A DNA stretch of 39,568 nt, taken from the NCBI RefSeq assembly GCF_937891065.1, contig NZ_CALAEQ010000195.1, positions 1-39,568 on the forward strand, read 5' to 3'. This DNA is from an uncultured Lutibacter sp. Lineage in GTDB: Bacteria; Bacteroidota; Bacteroidia; Flavobacteriales; Flavobacteriaceae. The translations under genes and the position numbers were made by a program. This document shows positions 26,653-34,318 of this stretch, one piece after another. The notes under the pieces are model-generated. The model searched no databases. It was given only the letters and a program-made list of their open reading frames with translations, and was not told where the DNA came from. Each line of letters starts with the position of its first letter. Position 1 is the stretch's first letter.

Positions 26653-27799
26653 GAATTAATTTGATTATTGAATGAAACATTTTTACTCCATAAGGTGTTA
26701 TTTCATCAGGAAAATCGTAATCTGGGTTATGTAAAGCTGGTGTTTCTTTTCCTGAACCCACAGCAAACATTGCGCCTTTATATTGTTGGGTAAATGCTCC
26801 AAAATCCTCACCCCATTTAAATGGGGTTTGCTTTTCTAAAACTTTAAAAGAATTGGAATTTGCTGCTTTTACTATATAATCAACTGCTTTGTCATCATTA
26901 TTATTTGAATCAAATTCAAAAATCCAATTCAACGTGTGCTTCAGCTGATGTTTTTTACTAATATTTTGTACTGTAGTTGAACTAATTTCTTTTATTTTTT
27001 TCAATTGCTTAGCTGTCCAACATCGTATTGTAAAATGCAATTCGGCATAATCTGCTGAAATACCATAATCTTCAGATCCTAAGTTAGCATAAACCGTTGT
27101 TACTACAGTAAATGTTTCACTATCAACATTATTATCAGCCAACCCTTTAATTGCAACTATTATTTCTTGTAAAGCTAAATCTGGATTTATACCATTTTCT
27201 GGTTCTGCAGCATGAGAAGTTTTTCCTTTCAACGTAATTTTTAAACTTGAAACTGAAGTAGTAAATGAATTATTTTTTACTATAATAGTACCTTTATCAT
27301 AGTCTGGTACATTATGCAAAGCAAAAACAAAATCGGGTTTAATTGATTTAAATTTTTCATCGGCTAAAACTGCTTTTGCACCATTTCCATTTTCTTCTGC
27401 TGGTTGAAATAATAAAATAACTTCTCCTTTTAAAAGAGGATTTAATTTTAACATTCTTGCCAAACCAATTAACATAGTGGCGTGTCCATCGTGACCACAT
27501 TTATGAGAAATTCCTGAATATTTAGATGTATGTTCAAATGTATTTTCTTCTTGAATAGGTAAAGCATCTAATTCTGCCCTAAAAAGTATAGTCTTACCTT
27601 TTAAAGGGCTCTTAAAAATAGCAGCAACACCGTGTCCTCCAAGTTCAGTAATAATAGTTGTTGGATTGCATAATTTTAACTCATCAACAAGGGCTTCAGC
27701 TGTTTGCTTCTCTTCACCCGATAATTCAGGGAATTGATGCAATTTTTTTCTAAAGTTTGTTAAATAATTTATTTCTTCAACATTTGATATACTTATCAT
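26645..27799 (-). CDS. M20D amidohydrolase (N-acyl-amino-acid deacylase type)
   Basis: 384 residues, typical of the AmhX/HipO/YkuR group. Motifs: RAELDALPIQE, KCGHDGHATM (C101, H103), QPAEENGNGA (E135, E136), LHNVPD (H162), SHAAEPENGINP in the lid and ALHNPDYDFPDE at the C terminus, a complete dinuclear metal site. Enzymes of this type remove acyl groups from N-acyl amino acids in the cytoplasm (acetyl-diaminopimelate, hippurate and similar). The substrate is not readable here. It lies 17 bp after the symporter gene and overlaps the racemase start, which places deacylation between uptake and racemisation. There is no signal peptide. Confidence 0.88.
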   Translation of the reverse strand: MISISNVEEINYLTNFRKKLHQFPELSGEEKQTAEALVDELKLCNPTTIITELGGHGVAAIFKSPLKGKTILFRAELDALPIQEENTFEHTSKYSGISHKCGHDGHATMLIGLARMLKLNPLLKGEVILLFQPAEENGNGAKAVLADEKFKSIKPDFVFALHNVPDYDKGTIIVKNNSFTTSVSSLKITLKGKTSHAAEPENGINPDLALQEIIVAIKGLADNNVDSETFTVVTTVYANLGSEDYGISADYAELHFTIRCWTAKQLKKIKEISSTTVQNISKKHQLKHTLNWIFEFDSNNNDDKAVDYIVKAANSNSFKVLEKQTPFKWGEDFGAFTQQYKGAMFAVGSGKETPALHNPDYDFPDEITPYGVKMFHSIIKLIHA

Positions 27800-27816
27800 G
27801 ATAATTTTGTTCTCGT

Positions 27817-29220
27817 TTATTTTTTAACAAATAAATACGTTACTAAAGATAGTGAAATCCCAACTAATATCGGGTCGAAACCATATGGGATTTCTACGCC
27901 CATAAATGTCAAAATTAAAGTAGAAGATCCGCCAATTATCATTGAGGATAAAGCGGCTATAGGTTTTCTTTTTTTTGATAATAATATCCCTAAAACAGGT
28001 ATTAAAAGTCCAGAAACCATGAAAGAGTATGATAATAACATCAATTCTAATACACTTTGCATTGTAGTGGCAATAATAATTGCAACTCCTCCAACCAAAA
28101 AAGTAACAATTTGAGAAATTCTTATGGTTTTTTTATTAAGTTCTTTTAAACCTAAAATATCTGTTACAAAATTACCTGATGATGCCAGTAAACAACTATC
28201 TGCTGTAGACATTATTGCTGAAAAATAAGCTGATAACATCAAGCCCATTAAACCTACTGGTAATACATGTTTTAAAAGCAAAGGCATTCCCATTTCAGGA
28301 TCCATTCCAATTTCGCTTTCAAATCCATCAGAAATAAAAACTCCTTTTGCTGCAGCTACACGTGCAAATAAGCCAAGAATTACACCCATAAATGCCATTA
28401 TTGGGTATTCAAAAAGTCCAGCTATAAACCAAGCTTTTTTTGCGGTTTTTTCATCTTTACAAGCATATATTCTTTGATAAAGTGTCATTCCAACAAACCA
28501 AATAGGAACTATAATTACAAACCAATTTACGATTTGAACAAATGAAACATTTTGTAATGAAAAATATTTTTGAGGAAGTATTTTAACTATCTCTTCATAA
28601 CCTCCTAAATAGTTATAAGCAAAAGGAATCCCTATAAAAATTAAGCCAACCATTAAAATTATCCATTGAAAAGTGTCTGTGTAAATTACAGCTTTCATAC
28701 CTCCAAAAACAGTATAAATAAGGGCAATACCTCCCATTATCAATAAAGCTGAATTCAAATCAAGTGAAGGAAATGTACCAACTGCTAATTTTGCACCTGC
28801 CAGAAATTGGGATGAAGTAAAGCCTAAATATCCAATAAAGGAAATAATACCAGCAACCATAGCTACAGTAGTACCGTAACTGTGTTTTAAAAACTCTGGA
28901 AATGTTAAAAAGCCGTGTAAATTACCTAATTTCACAACCTTTGGAATCAAAAAAACAGCGCTTAACCAAGCGCCTATAAGGCCTGTAAATAACATCCAAG
29001 AACCTGAAATTCCCATAACAAAACCAAGTCCACCTAATCCAATTGAAAATCCGCCTCCAACATCTGTTGCAACAACGGATAATCCAACATGTAAACTGCT
29101 CATTTCACCACCACCAATGAAATAGTCTTTAACAGTTTCATTTTTTTTAAAAAAATAAAACCCTATCCCTAAAACAGTGATCATGTAAACCACAAAAACA
29201 ACAATATCTAAAAAAGCCAT
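27817..29220 (-). CDS. Sodium:solute symporter (SSS family)
   Basis: 467 residues with about 13 hydrophobic segments. The N-terminal VKDYFIGGGEMSS and the Gly/Ser-rich stretch after it (DVGGGFSIGLGG) are typical of the sodium and substrate site of SSS proteins. The mid-protein GGMKAVIYTDTFQWIIL is the family signature, and YFSAIMSTADSCLLASSG is the second conserved segment, with Ser/Thr of the Na2 site. The family takes up proline, pantothenate, sugars or other small solutes with sodium. The operon suggests an amino acid or N-acyl amino acid. It sits 5 bp after the GNAT gene and 17 bp before the amidohydrolase gene. Confidence 0.9.
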   Translation of the reverse strand: MAFLDIVVFVVYMITVLGIGFYFFKKNETVKDYFIGGGEMSSLHVGLSVVATDVGGGFSIGLGGLGFVMGISGSWMLFTGLIGAWLSAVFLIPKVVKLGNLHGFLTFPEFLKHSYGTTVAMVAGIISFIGYLGFTSSQFLAGAKLAVGTFPSLDLNSALLIMGGIALIYTVFGGMKAVIYTDTFQWIILMVGLIFIGIPFAYNYLGGYEEIVKILPQKYFSLQNVSFVQIVNWFVIIVPIWFVGMTLYQRIYACKDEKTAKKAWFIAGLFEYPIMAFMGVILGLFARVAAAKGVFISDGFESEIGMDPEMGMPLLLKHVLPVGLMGLMLSAYFSAIMSTADSCLLASSGNFVTDILGLKELNKKTIRISQIVTFLVGGVAIIIATTMQSVLELMLLSYSFMVSGLLIPVLGILLSKKRKPIAALSSMIIGGSSTLILTFMGVEIPYGFDPILVGISLSLVTYLFVKK

Positions 29221-29225
29221 GGCGT

Positions 29226-29675
29226 TTAGTGTTGTTTTTTAAGGCGCATTTCTAAGTATTTGTTTTCAAAGCCTAATTTTTCATATAAAAATTTTGCAGG
29301 ATTGTTTGGTTCTACATGCAATGCAATATCTCCATCAGCCAACTCAATGGCTTTATTCATTATTTTTTTACCAATACCTTTACCTCTAGCATTTTCATGA
29401 ACAGCAATATAAACAAGTATATTTTCAGGAATAAAACCTCCCATACCTGTTTTATTAACTATTGTGATTCCATTAATTTCTCCATTTTCATGAAGAATCA
29501 ATACAAATCCACCAAGCCCTTCCTTAGAATCCTTTACTGCAAAATCAAAACATTTGCTAATATCTTCTGTTTTATCACCATATTCTTGTAGATGCTGAAA
29601 CAAAAACGCAACAACTTCTTCCTTTTCTTGTTCAGTTGGTTTAAATGCTTTGTTGTAAATTTTAAAATTGTCCAT
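29226..29675 (-). CDS. GNAT family N-acetyltransferase
   Basis: 149 residues. The acetyl-CoA-binding motif A is ENARGKGIGKKIMNKAIEL, with the R-x-x-G-x-G pyrophosphate loop, preceded by the NILVYIAVHE beta-strand. The C-terminal VEPNNPAKFLYEKLGFE is the usual GNAT ending. The family transfers acetyl groups to amines. The acceptor is unknown, but an amino acid or D-amino acid would fit the racemase/deacylase operon, and a ribosomal protein is also possible given the next gene. Only 1 bp separates it from the bS21-like gene upstream, so the two are tightly coupled. Confidence 0.85.
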   Translation of the reverse strand: MDNFKIYNKAFKPTEQEKEEVVAFLFQHLQEYGDKTEDISKCFDFAVKDSKEGLGGFVLILHENGEINGITIVNKTGMGGFIPENILVYIAVHENARGKGIGKKIMNKAIELADGDIALHVEPNNPAKFLYEKLGFENKYLEMRLKKQH

Positions 29676-29676
29676 C

Positions 29677-29871
29677 TTATTGATTTTCTTGTTCTTGCAA
29701 ATGTTGTTTATAGCAAGCTTTTCCTATTTGTTTTCTTCTTTTTACAGATTTTTTTGTGTAATGTTTATTCTCTCTTAAATTATTTAGAAGCTTCGTATTT
29801 CTTACTTTTCTCTTATAACGTTTTAAAGCTCTATCAATATTTTCACCTTCTTTTACTGGTATTATTAACAT
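29677..29871 (-). CDS. Divergent bS21 ribosomal protein (rpsU-like), first gene of the operon
   Basis: 64 residues. The N terminus MLIIPVKEGENIDRALKRYK is a clear bS21 start. The second half departs from what I recall as the usual flavobacterial bS21: the KTG turn is RNTKLL and the KPS motif is KKS (HYTKKSVKRRKQIGKACYKQ). bS21 binds the 30S platform near the 3' end of 16S rRNA and in Bacteroidota helps mask the anti-Shine-Dalgarno. Housekeeping rpsU usually sits elsewhere, near hpf/xerC/tuf in flavobacteria. This copy leads an amino-acid-related operon, so it may be a paralog. No Shine-Dalgarno is seen; a perfect inverted repeat lies directly before the start. Confidence 0.82.
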   Translation of the reverse strand: MLIIPVKEGENIDRALKRYKRKVRNTKLLNNLRENKHYTKKSVKRRKQIGKACYKQHLQEQENQ

Positions 29872-29875
29872 ATAT

Positions 29876-29900
29876 GTATTTTAGATTTCTGCTAAAATAC
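29876..29900 (-). promoter_or_regulatory. Perfect inverted repeat directly upstream of the bS21-like start
   Basis: Arms GTATTTTAG (29876-29884) and CTAAAATAC (29892-29900) are exact complements around 7 bp. The repeat ends 4 nt before the ATG. In mRNA it would form a 9-bp hairpin over the ribosome-binding region. As DNA it could be an operator. Confidence 0.65.
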
Positions 29901-29906
29901 AAAATT

Positions 29907-29929
29907 GTTTCTATAGAAACTATTAATAG
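29907..29929. promoter_or_regulatory. Two abutting perfect palindromes upstream of the bS21-like gene
   Basis: GTTTCTATAGAAAC (29907-29920) is a perfect 14-bp palindrome. CTATTAATAG (29920-29929) is a perfect 10-bp palindrome sharing one base with it. Their position 36 bp before the start codon suits an operator or a promoter overlap. No TAnnTTTG element is recognisable here. Confidence 0.45.
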
Positions 29930-30020
29930 CAAGTAAGGTTTAATGATTAGATTTTAACAAAAAACGTTATGATTAGTATTTATAGTATGAATTTTAACTA
30001 ATTTCCACTATAAATATATA

Positions 30021-30033
30021 GTTCTTATAGAAC
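30021..30033. promoter_or_regulatory. Palindrome similar to the one at 29907
   Basis: GTTCT-TAT-AGAAC (30021-30033) has perfect 5-bp arms and resembles GTTTCTATAGAAAC about 110 bp away. Two related palindromes between the MarR gene and the bS21-like operon suggest a pair of operators. Confidence 0.35.
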
Positions 30034-30078
30034 ACATTTAGAGTTAAAAAAAATAAATAGTAAAATATTACTGATTAT

Positions 30079-30555
30079 TTAATTGGAAAGATATTCTTCA
30101 GAAGTTATTATTGGCGACGCATCAACTTCATCAACTTCCATTATACTCGTTAGAATATCAATTCCATCAATAATTGTTTGTAATTTTTCTGGAGGAAGTG
30201 CTTGTAGTTTTTCACTTAATTTTTGTTGAAAAGTTATTGGTGCAGATTGAAGCAATTCCATTCCATTAGCGGTTAATGAAATTAGTGTCACCCTTTTATC
30301 TGAGGCTTTTGGAAGTTTAGCGACCAACCCTTTCTTTTCTAATCTTCTTAAAATACCAGAAATAGTACTCGCATTTAAATTTAAAAACGCTTTAAGTTTA
30401 ACTGCATTTGTTCTAAAATCTTCTTGCTCAGCTAAAAACTGTAAACATAGTAATTGAGGAATACTTACACCTTGCTCTTTTTCAACTCGTTTACTTTCTA
30501 AGTTAACGGATCGTACAATTTTTCGCAATTTTATTAAAATATCAATAAAAGTCAT
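30079..30555 (-). CDS. MarR family transcriptional regulator
   Basis: 158 residues from the ATG at 30555. An in-frame TTG 6 bp upstream is less likely. The winged-helix pattern is VSIPQLLCLQFL, then LKAFLNLNASTISGILRRLEKKGLVAKLPKASDKR (recognition helix and wing, about 60-95), then VTLISLTANG, with helices for dimerisation at both ends. MarR proteins usually repress nearby genes by binding a palindrome and release it on binding a small ligand. It is on the same strand as the bS21-like operon, 207 bp upstream, with palindromes between. It could also control the VOC/dehydrogenase pair 107 bp upstream of it. The target is not proven. Confidence 0.88.
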   Translation of the reverse strand: MTFIDILIKLRKIVRSVNLESKRVEKEQGVSIPQLLCLQFLAEQEDFRTNAVKLKAFLNLNASTISGILRRLEKKGLVAKLPKASDKRVTLISLTANGMELLQSAPITFQQKLSEKLQALPPEKLQTIIDGIDILTSIMEVDEVDASPIITSEEYLSN

Positions 30556-30668
30556 TTTCAAAAGTAACCAAAAAAACTTAACAACTCTTAAATTCGTTAA
30601 TGTTAATCAATGTTTTATTTCCCTTAATCAACTCAATTACTACTTTTTTACTCAACTTTACTTAGTAC

Positions 30669-31058
30669 TTATTTTGGTTGAATTAAATCCCAAAGGTTAC
30701 CATATAAATCTTCAAAAACAGCTACTGTTCCATATGGTTCTTCCTTTGGTTCTCTAATAATCTTAATACCATTTTCTAATAAATTTTGATAATCTTTTTC
30801 AAAATTATCCGTATTTAAAAATAAGAATACACGACCACCAGATTGATTTCCTACAAAATTTTGTTGCTTTTCTCCATCAGCTTTTGCCAATAAAATTGAA
30901 GAACTCTTGTCAACATCAGGTGACACTATCACCCATCGTTTGTGTTCATCTAACTTTGTGTTTTCAACTAGCGTAAATTTTAATTTATTTACATAAAAAT
31001 TAATTGCTTCATCATAATCATTAACAACTAAAGCAACATGTGCAATTTTTCTTTTCAT
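30669..31058 (-). CDS. VOC (glyoxalase/dioxygenase fold) family protein
   Basis: 129 residues with two beta-alpha-beta-beta-beta units. IAHVALVVNDYDEAINFYVNKL starts the first unit and holds the usual metal His. GTVAVFEDLYGNLWDLIQP ends the second; the usual metal Glu position here reads as Asp-Leu-Ile. VOC proteins include glyoxalase I, dioxygenases and antibiotic-binding proteins, and the substrate cannot be assigned. It follows the dehydrogenase gene by 11 bp, so it is probably co-transcribed, perhaps handling a reactive carbonyl from the same pathway. Confidence 0.83.
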   Translation of the reverse strand: MKRKIAHVALVVNDYDEAINFYVNKLKFTLVENTKLDEHKRWVIVSPDVDKSSSILLAKADGEKQQNFVGNQSGGRVFLFLNTDNFEKDYQNLLENGIKIIREPKEEPYGTVAVFEDLYGNLWDLIQPK

Positions 31059-31069
31059 ATTTTTAAAAC

Positions 31070-32644
31070 TTAAAATGTTTGTACTCCATCAACTAAACGC
31101 GAAATTTTTAATGGATTTTCATTTTTTAATTCATCTGGTAATAACTCATTTGGCCAATTTTGGAAACTAAATGGGCGAACCCATCGTTTAATTGAATTAA
31201 TACCAACTGCTGTAAATCGACTATCAGTTGATGCTGGATATGGGCCACCATGAACCATCGCCGGGCAAACTTCAACTCCGGTAGGTACACCATTAAAAAT
31301 TATACGCCCTACTCTATTTTGAAGTGCACTTACTATATTCTGATAATTTCTAATTTCATTATCTTCAGCTAAAATTGTACCTGTTAATTGTCCTTCTAAT
31401 TTTGAAATTATTAGTTCTAACTGTTCAATACTTTCACATTGTACTATCATTGAAAACGGCCCAAAAACTTCTTGATGCAATACTGTATTTTCTAAAAAAG
31501 TAGCTCCTTCAACAGTTGTTATCATTTGACGACCGTAATTAGCTGATACATCTTTACTAACATTTGCAGTTGTCTCCAATCCTTTTTGGTTTTGCATATT
31601 GGCCTTATTACTTTCGTATGCTCCAATAATATTTGGGTGCAACATGCAACTTGGTTCTATTTTTACAATTTCTTCCGATAAAATATAAATGAAATTAGCT
31701 AATTCATCACTTTTAATTCCTAATATTAAACCTGGGTTTGTACAAAATTGTCCCGAACCCAGTGTAATAGAATCCGCATACGTTTTTGCCCATTCATTTC
31801 TTTTATTTTTTGTTGCTTTTGGCAATAAAACTACAGGATTTACACTTCCCATTTCAGCAAATACTGGAATTGGTTCATCTCTTTGAGCAGCTATATCATA
31901 CAAAGCTCTTCCTCCACGAATACTTCCAGTAAAACCAACTGCTTTTACTTCTGGGTGTTTAACCAGTATTTGTCCAACTTCAATTCCGCTGCTGTTTAAA
32001 TTTGAGAAAACTCCATTTGGCATTCCTGTTTTTAAAGCTGCATTTATAATTGCTGAAGCAACTAACTCACCAGTACCTGCGTGCATTGGATGTGATTTTA
32101 CAATTACAGGGCAACCAGCAGCAAAAGCTGCAGCCGTATCACCACCAGCAGTTGAATATGCTAACGGAAAATTACTTGCCCCGAACACTACAACAGGTCC
32201 TAAGGGTATCAGCATTTTACGAATATCTACTTTCGGAATTGGTTCTCTATTTGGTTGTGCAGTATCAATAGTTGCTTCAACCCAAGAACCTTCTTTTACC
32301 AAATTAGCAAATGAGCGAAGTTGGAAAATTGTTCTACTTCTTTCTCCTATTGCTCTACCTTCTGGCAATCCCGATTCTGAACAATACATTTTGATGAGTT
32401 CATCTCCTAATGCTTCAATTTCATTTGCAATTTCATTCAAGAAATTATTTTTTTTATCACCTGAAACTATTTTAAAAGTTTTAAATGCTTCTGTTGCTAA
32501 TTCTACTGCTGCTTGAATTTCAATAGTGGAAGCTTCAGTATAAATAATCTCATTTTCTAGGTTGGTTTGTGGATTGAATGTTTTGTAGGTTATATTTCCT
32601 AGTGATGACAATACATTACCGATATAATTTTTTCCTGTAATCAT
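31070..32644 (-). CDS. 2,5-dioxovalerate (alpha-ketoglutarate semialdehyde) dehydrogenase
   Basis: 524 residues, the longer length typical of the NADP-dependent 2,5-dioxovalerate dehydrogenase branch of the aldehyde dehydrogenases. The catalytic Cys is C301 in GSGQFCTNPG, the general base is E264 in FAEMGSVNPVVLLP, and the oxyanion Asn is N158 in FGASNFP. The MGSVNP and SGQFCTNPG phrases are diagnostic of this branch. It oxidises alpha-ketoglutarate semialdehyde to alpha-ketoglutarate, the last step of oxidative 4-hydroxyproline, L-arabinose, D-xylose and glucarate routes. None of the earlier genes is in the window. An AraC regulator is divergent. Confidence 0.88.
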   Translation of the reverse strand: MITGKNYIGNVLSSLGNITYKTFNPQTNLENEIIYTEASTIEIQAAVELATEAFKTFKIVSGDKKNNFLNEIANEIEALGDELIKMYCSESGLPEGRAIGERSRTIFQLRSFANLVKEGSWVEATIDTAQPNREPIPKVDIRKMLIPLGPVVVFGASNFPLAYSTAGGDTAAAFAAGCPVIVKSHPMHAGTGELVASAIINAALKTGMPNGVFSNLNSSGIEVGQILVKHPEVKAVGFTGSIRGGRALYDIAAQRDEPIPVFAEMGSVNPVVLLPKATKNKRNEWAKTYADSITLGSGQFCTNPGLILGIKSDELANFIYILSEEIVKIEPSCMLHPNIIGAYESNKANMQNQKGLETTANVSKDVSANYGRQMITTVEGATFLENTVLHQEVFGPFSMIVQCESIEQLELIISKLEGQLTGTILAEDNEIRNYQNIVSALQNRVGRIIFNGVPTGVEVCPAMVHGGPYPASTDSRFTAVGINSIKRWVRPFSFQNWPNELLPDELKNENPLKISRLVDGVQTF

Positions 32645-33067
32645 TTATTTTTTTCAGTTGTTCTTTTATTTTGTGTTAGCGATTGAAGTGATATCCTTTT
32701 TATATGGTAAAAAGATTTAACGAAAAGCGCGACCGCTTGCGGTAACACCCAAATTTACAAACTTCAAACTATTATAGTCTGATAATTTTGGTCTTTTTTT
32801 AAACCCAATTCAATAATTGCCAACTTAATATATTGTACTAATTTAGTGTTTATATCTAACTCTAACAACCGCAAAAACATCAATAAGTTCTTCGACATAT
32901 CTTACATTAATTCTATGGCATAACACCTGCAGGATTATTTTAAATCATGATTGATAACTTTATACTTTCAGTTGTTATTTTTATATTTTCCAATAATTAA
33001 TAGTATTATTTTACCTTATTATATGTACTTTAGCGGCGTATTAGAATAATATTTACAATTTGTTTGA
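32645..33067. other. 423-bp divergent intergenic region
   Basis: It lies between the dehydrogenase and AraC-regulator starts. I see no coding frame. It holds a partial repeat at 32718-32750 and a CAAATTTA (32750-32757), which is a minus-strand TAAATTTG -7-like element for the dehydrogenase without a -33 TTG at standard spacing. No clear AraC operator repeat was found by eye. Confidence 0.5.
32718..32750 (-). repeat. Partial degenerate copy of the 18691 repeat
   Basis: Read on the minus strand, this segment starts GGGTGTTACCGCAAGCGGTC and runs through a GCTTT to end in GTTA. It aligns with the first 30 or so bases of the element at 18691 with a few changes. It is GC-richer than its surroundings. 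Confidence 0.35.
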
Positions 33068-33919
33068 ATGAAAGTTTTACCATTTAAAATTCCGAAACCA
33101 GAAAATATTACTTTATATGTTCAACATTATAAAGGAGAGAACTTTTATGAAAAACTACACCAACATAAAGAAATTCAAATTAGTTTAATTGCTGAAGGCG
33201 AAGGCACTTATATTATAGGTGATTGTGTGGGTGAATTTAAAAAAAATGATGTATTTGTAATAGGTGAAGATTTACCACATATTTTTAAAAGAGACGCTTC
33301 CATTGAATCTGAAACCGAAATGGTTTCGTTATTTTTTTCTAAAAATTCTTATGGTGAAGGTTTTTTTAATTTACCTGAATTTGAACATTCTCAAGATTTT
33401 TTTAATGAAGTTGGTTTAGGACTTGAAATACTTTCAAATAAGAAAAAACTTTTTTTATTATTATCTCAAATTAATAATATTTCAAAATACGATCAATTCA
33501 TTTCTTTCTTAGAAATTATAAAATTGATTTCTGAGGCAAAAAAGCAATCGTTATCATCGCTTATAAACCTTAAAAAGTATGCAGGAAACGAAGGAAAACG
33601 TATGAGCGATATTTTTCAGTATACTATGAATAATTATCATAATGATATTAGCTTAGCACAAGTTTCTGATATTGCCAATATGACTCCAAATGCTTTTTGC
33701 AGATATTTTAAACAACGAACTAATAAAACTTTTGTGAATTTTTTAATTGATATACGAATTGGAAATGCGTGTAAATTATTAACTAAAAATAACGATTTAA
33801 ATATTACTGAAATATCTTATAAATCTGGCTTTAATAATTTAGCTAATTTTAATAGAAAATTTAAATCTATTAAAGGCGTTACTCCCTCTGATTATCGTAA
33901 GAAACACTTAATTAATTAA
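33068..33919 (+). CDS. AraC family transcriptional regulator
   Basis: 283 residues. The N-terminal cupin sensor domain (about 1-150) includes LHQHKEIQISLIAEGEGTY and a GDCVGEFKKNDVFVIG turn. The C-terminal double helix-turn-helix is at about 183-280, with ISLAQVSDIANMTPNAFCRY and ITEISYKSGFNNLANFNRKF followed by GVTPSDYRKK, the AraC signature. The cupin probably binds a small metabolite and adjusts DNA binding. Its divergent position suggests that it controls the 2,5-dioxovalerate dehydrogenase/VOC pair. Confidence 0.92.
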   Translation: MKVLPFKIPKPENITLYVQHYKGENFYEKLHQHKEIQISLIAEGEGTYIIGDCVGEFKKNDVFVIGEDLPHIFKRDASIESETEMVSLFFSKNSYGEGFFNLPEFEHSQDFFNEVGLGLEILSNKKKLFLLLSQINNISKYDQFISFLEIIKLISEAKKQSLSSLINLKKYAGNEGKRMSDIFQYTMNNYHNDISLAQVSDIANMTPNAFCRYFKQRTNKTFVNFLIDIRIGNACKLLTKNNDLNITEISYKSGFNNLANFNRKFKSIKGVTPSDYRKKHLIN

Positions 33920-33951
33920 AAATTACCATCAACAATTTTTAAAATAATTCT

Positions 33952-34308
33952 TTACAAAAATCCCAATTCTTTTTGGAGCTTTTTAGTCAATCCTTTCACC
34001 ACTAAATCATAAGAATGATCTATTAATTCTTTTATTAATTCATTTGACAAACCACTTTCTATTGTCATGGTATTCCAAAGTTTTTTGTTCATATGAAAGC
34101 CTTCAATAATATCGCTATACTCCTCTCTTAACTCAATGGCTCTTTCTGGATCACATTTTAAATTAACTGTTGCAGGTTGATGTTCTAAGCCTGATAATGC
34201 AAACATTTTATTTGCAACTTTAAACACTAAGGTTTTTTCGTCAAACGGAAAACATTCTGTCACATATTTTTTAGATAAACAGTAATCTCTAAATTCTTCA
34301 ATATTCAT
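33952..34308 (-). CDS. MmcQ/YjbR family protein
   Basis: 118 residues. The phrases FRDYCLSKKYVTECFPFDEKT, FALSGLEHQP, VNLKCDPERAIELREEY and KKLWNTMTIESGL mark the MmcQ/YjbR (CyaY-like fold) family, commonly annotated as DNA-binding although the activity is not well established. It is preceded on the same strand by hemW with a 10-bp gap, so the pair is likely one transcript. No catalytic residues are evident. Confidence 0.88.
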   Translation of the reverse strand: MNIEEFRDYCLSKKYVTECFPFDEKTLVFKVANKMFALSGLEHQPATVNLKCDPERAIELREEYSDIIEGFHMNKKLWNTMTIESGLSNELIKELIDHSYDLVVKGLTKKLQKELGFL

Positions 34309-34318
34309 CTTTCAAAAA

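Noticed and set aside
29592-29936. Plus-strand open frame of 114 codons antisense to the bS21-like and GNAT genes
   Set aside because: Low-complexity Phe/Leu-rich translation that mirrors the Lys-rich bS21 gene on the other strand. No start context and no family resemblance.
30556-30561. TTG start and a CAAAAGTA -7-like element for marR
   Set aside because: The ATG at 30555 suffices. The -7-like element would place transcription at the start codon itself and its -33 spacing is only 15 bp.
8211-33919. One large hydroxyproline catabolic island from hypD to the dehydrogenase
   Set aside because: 20 kb of unrelated genes on both strands lies between, and pathway genes are missing.
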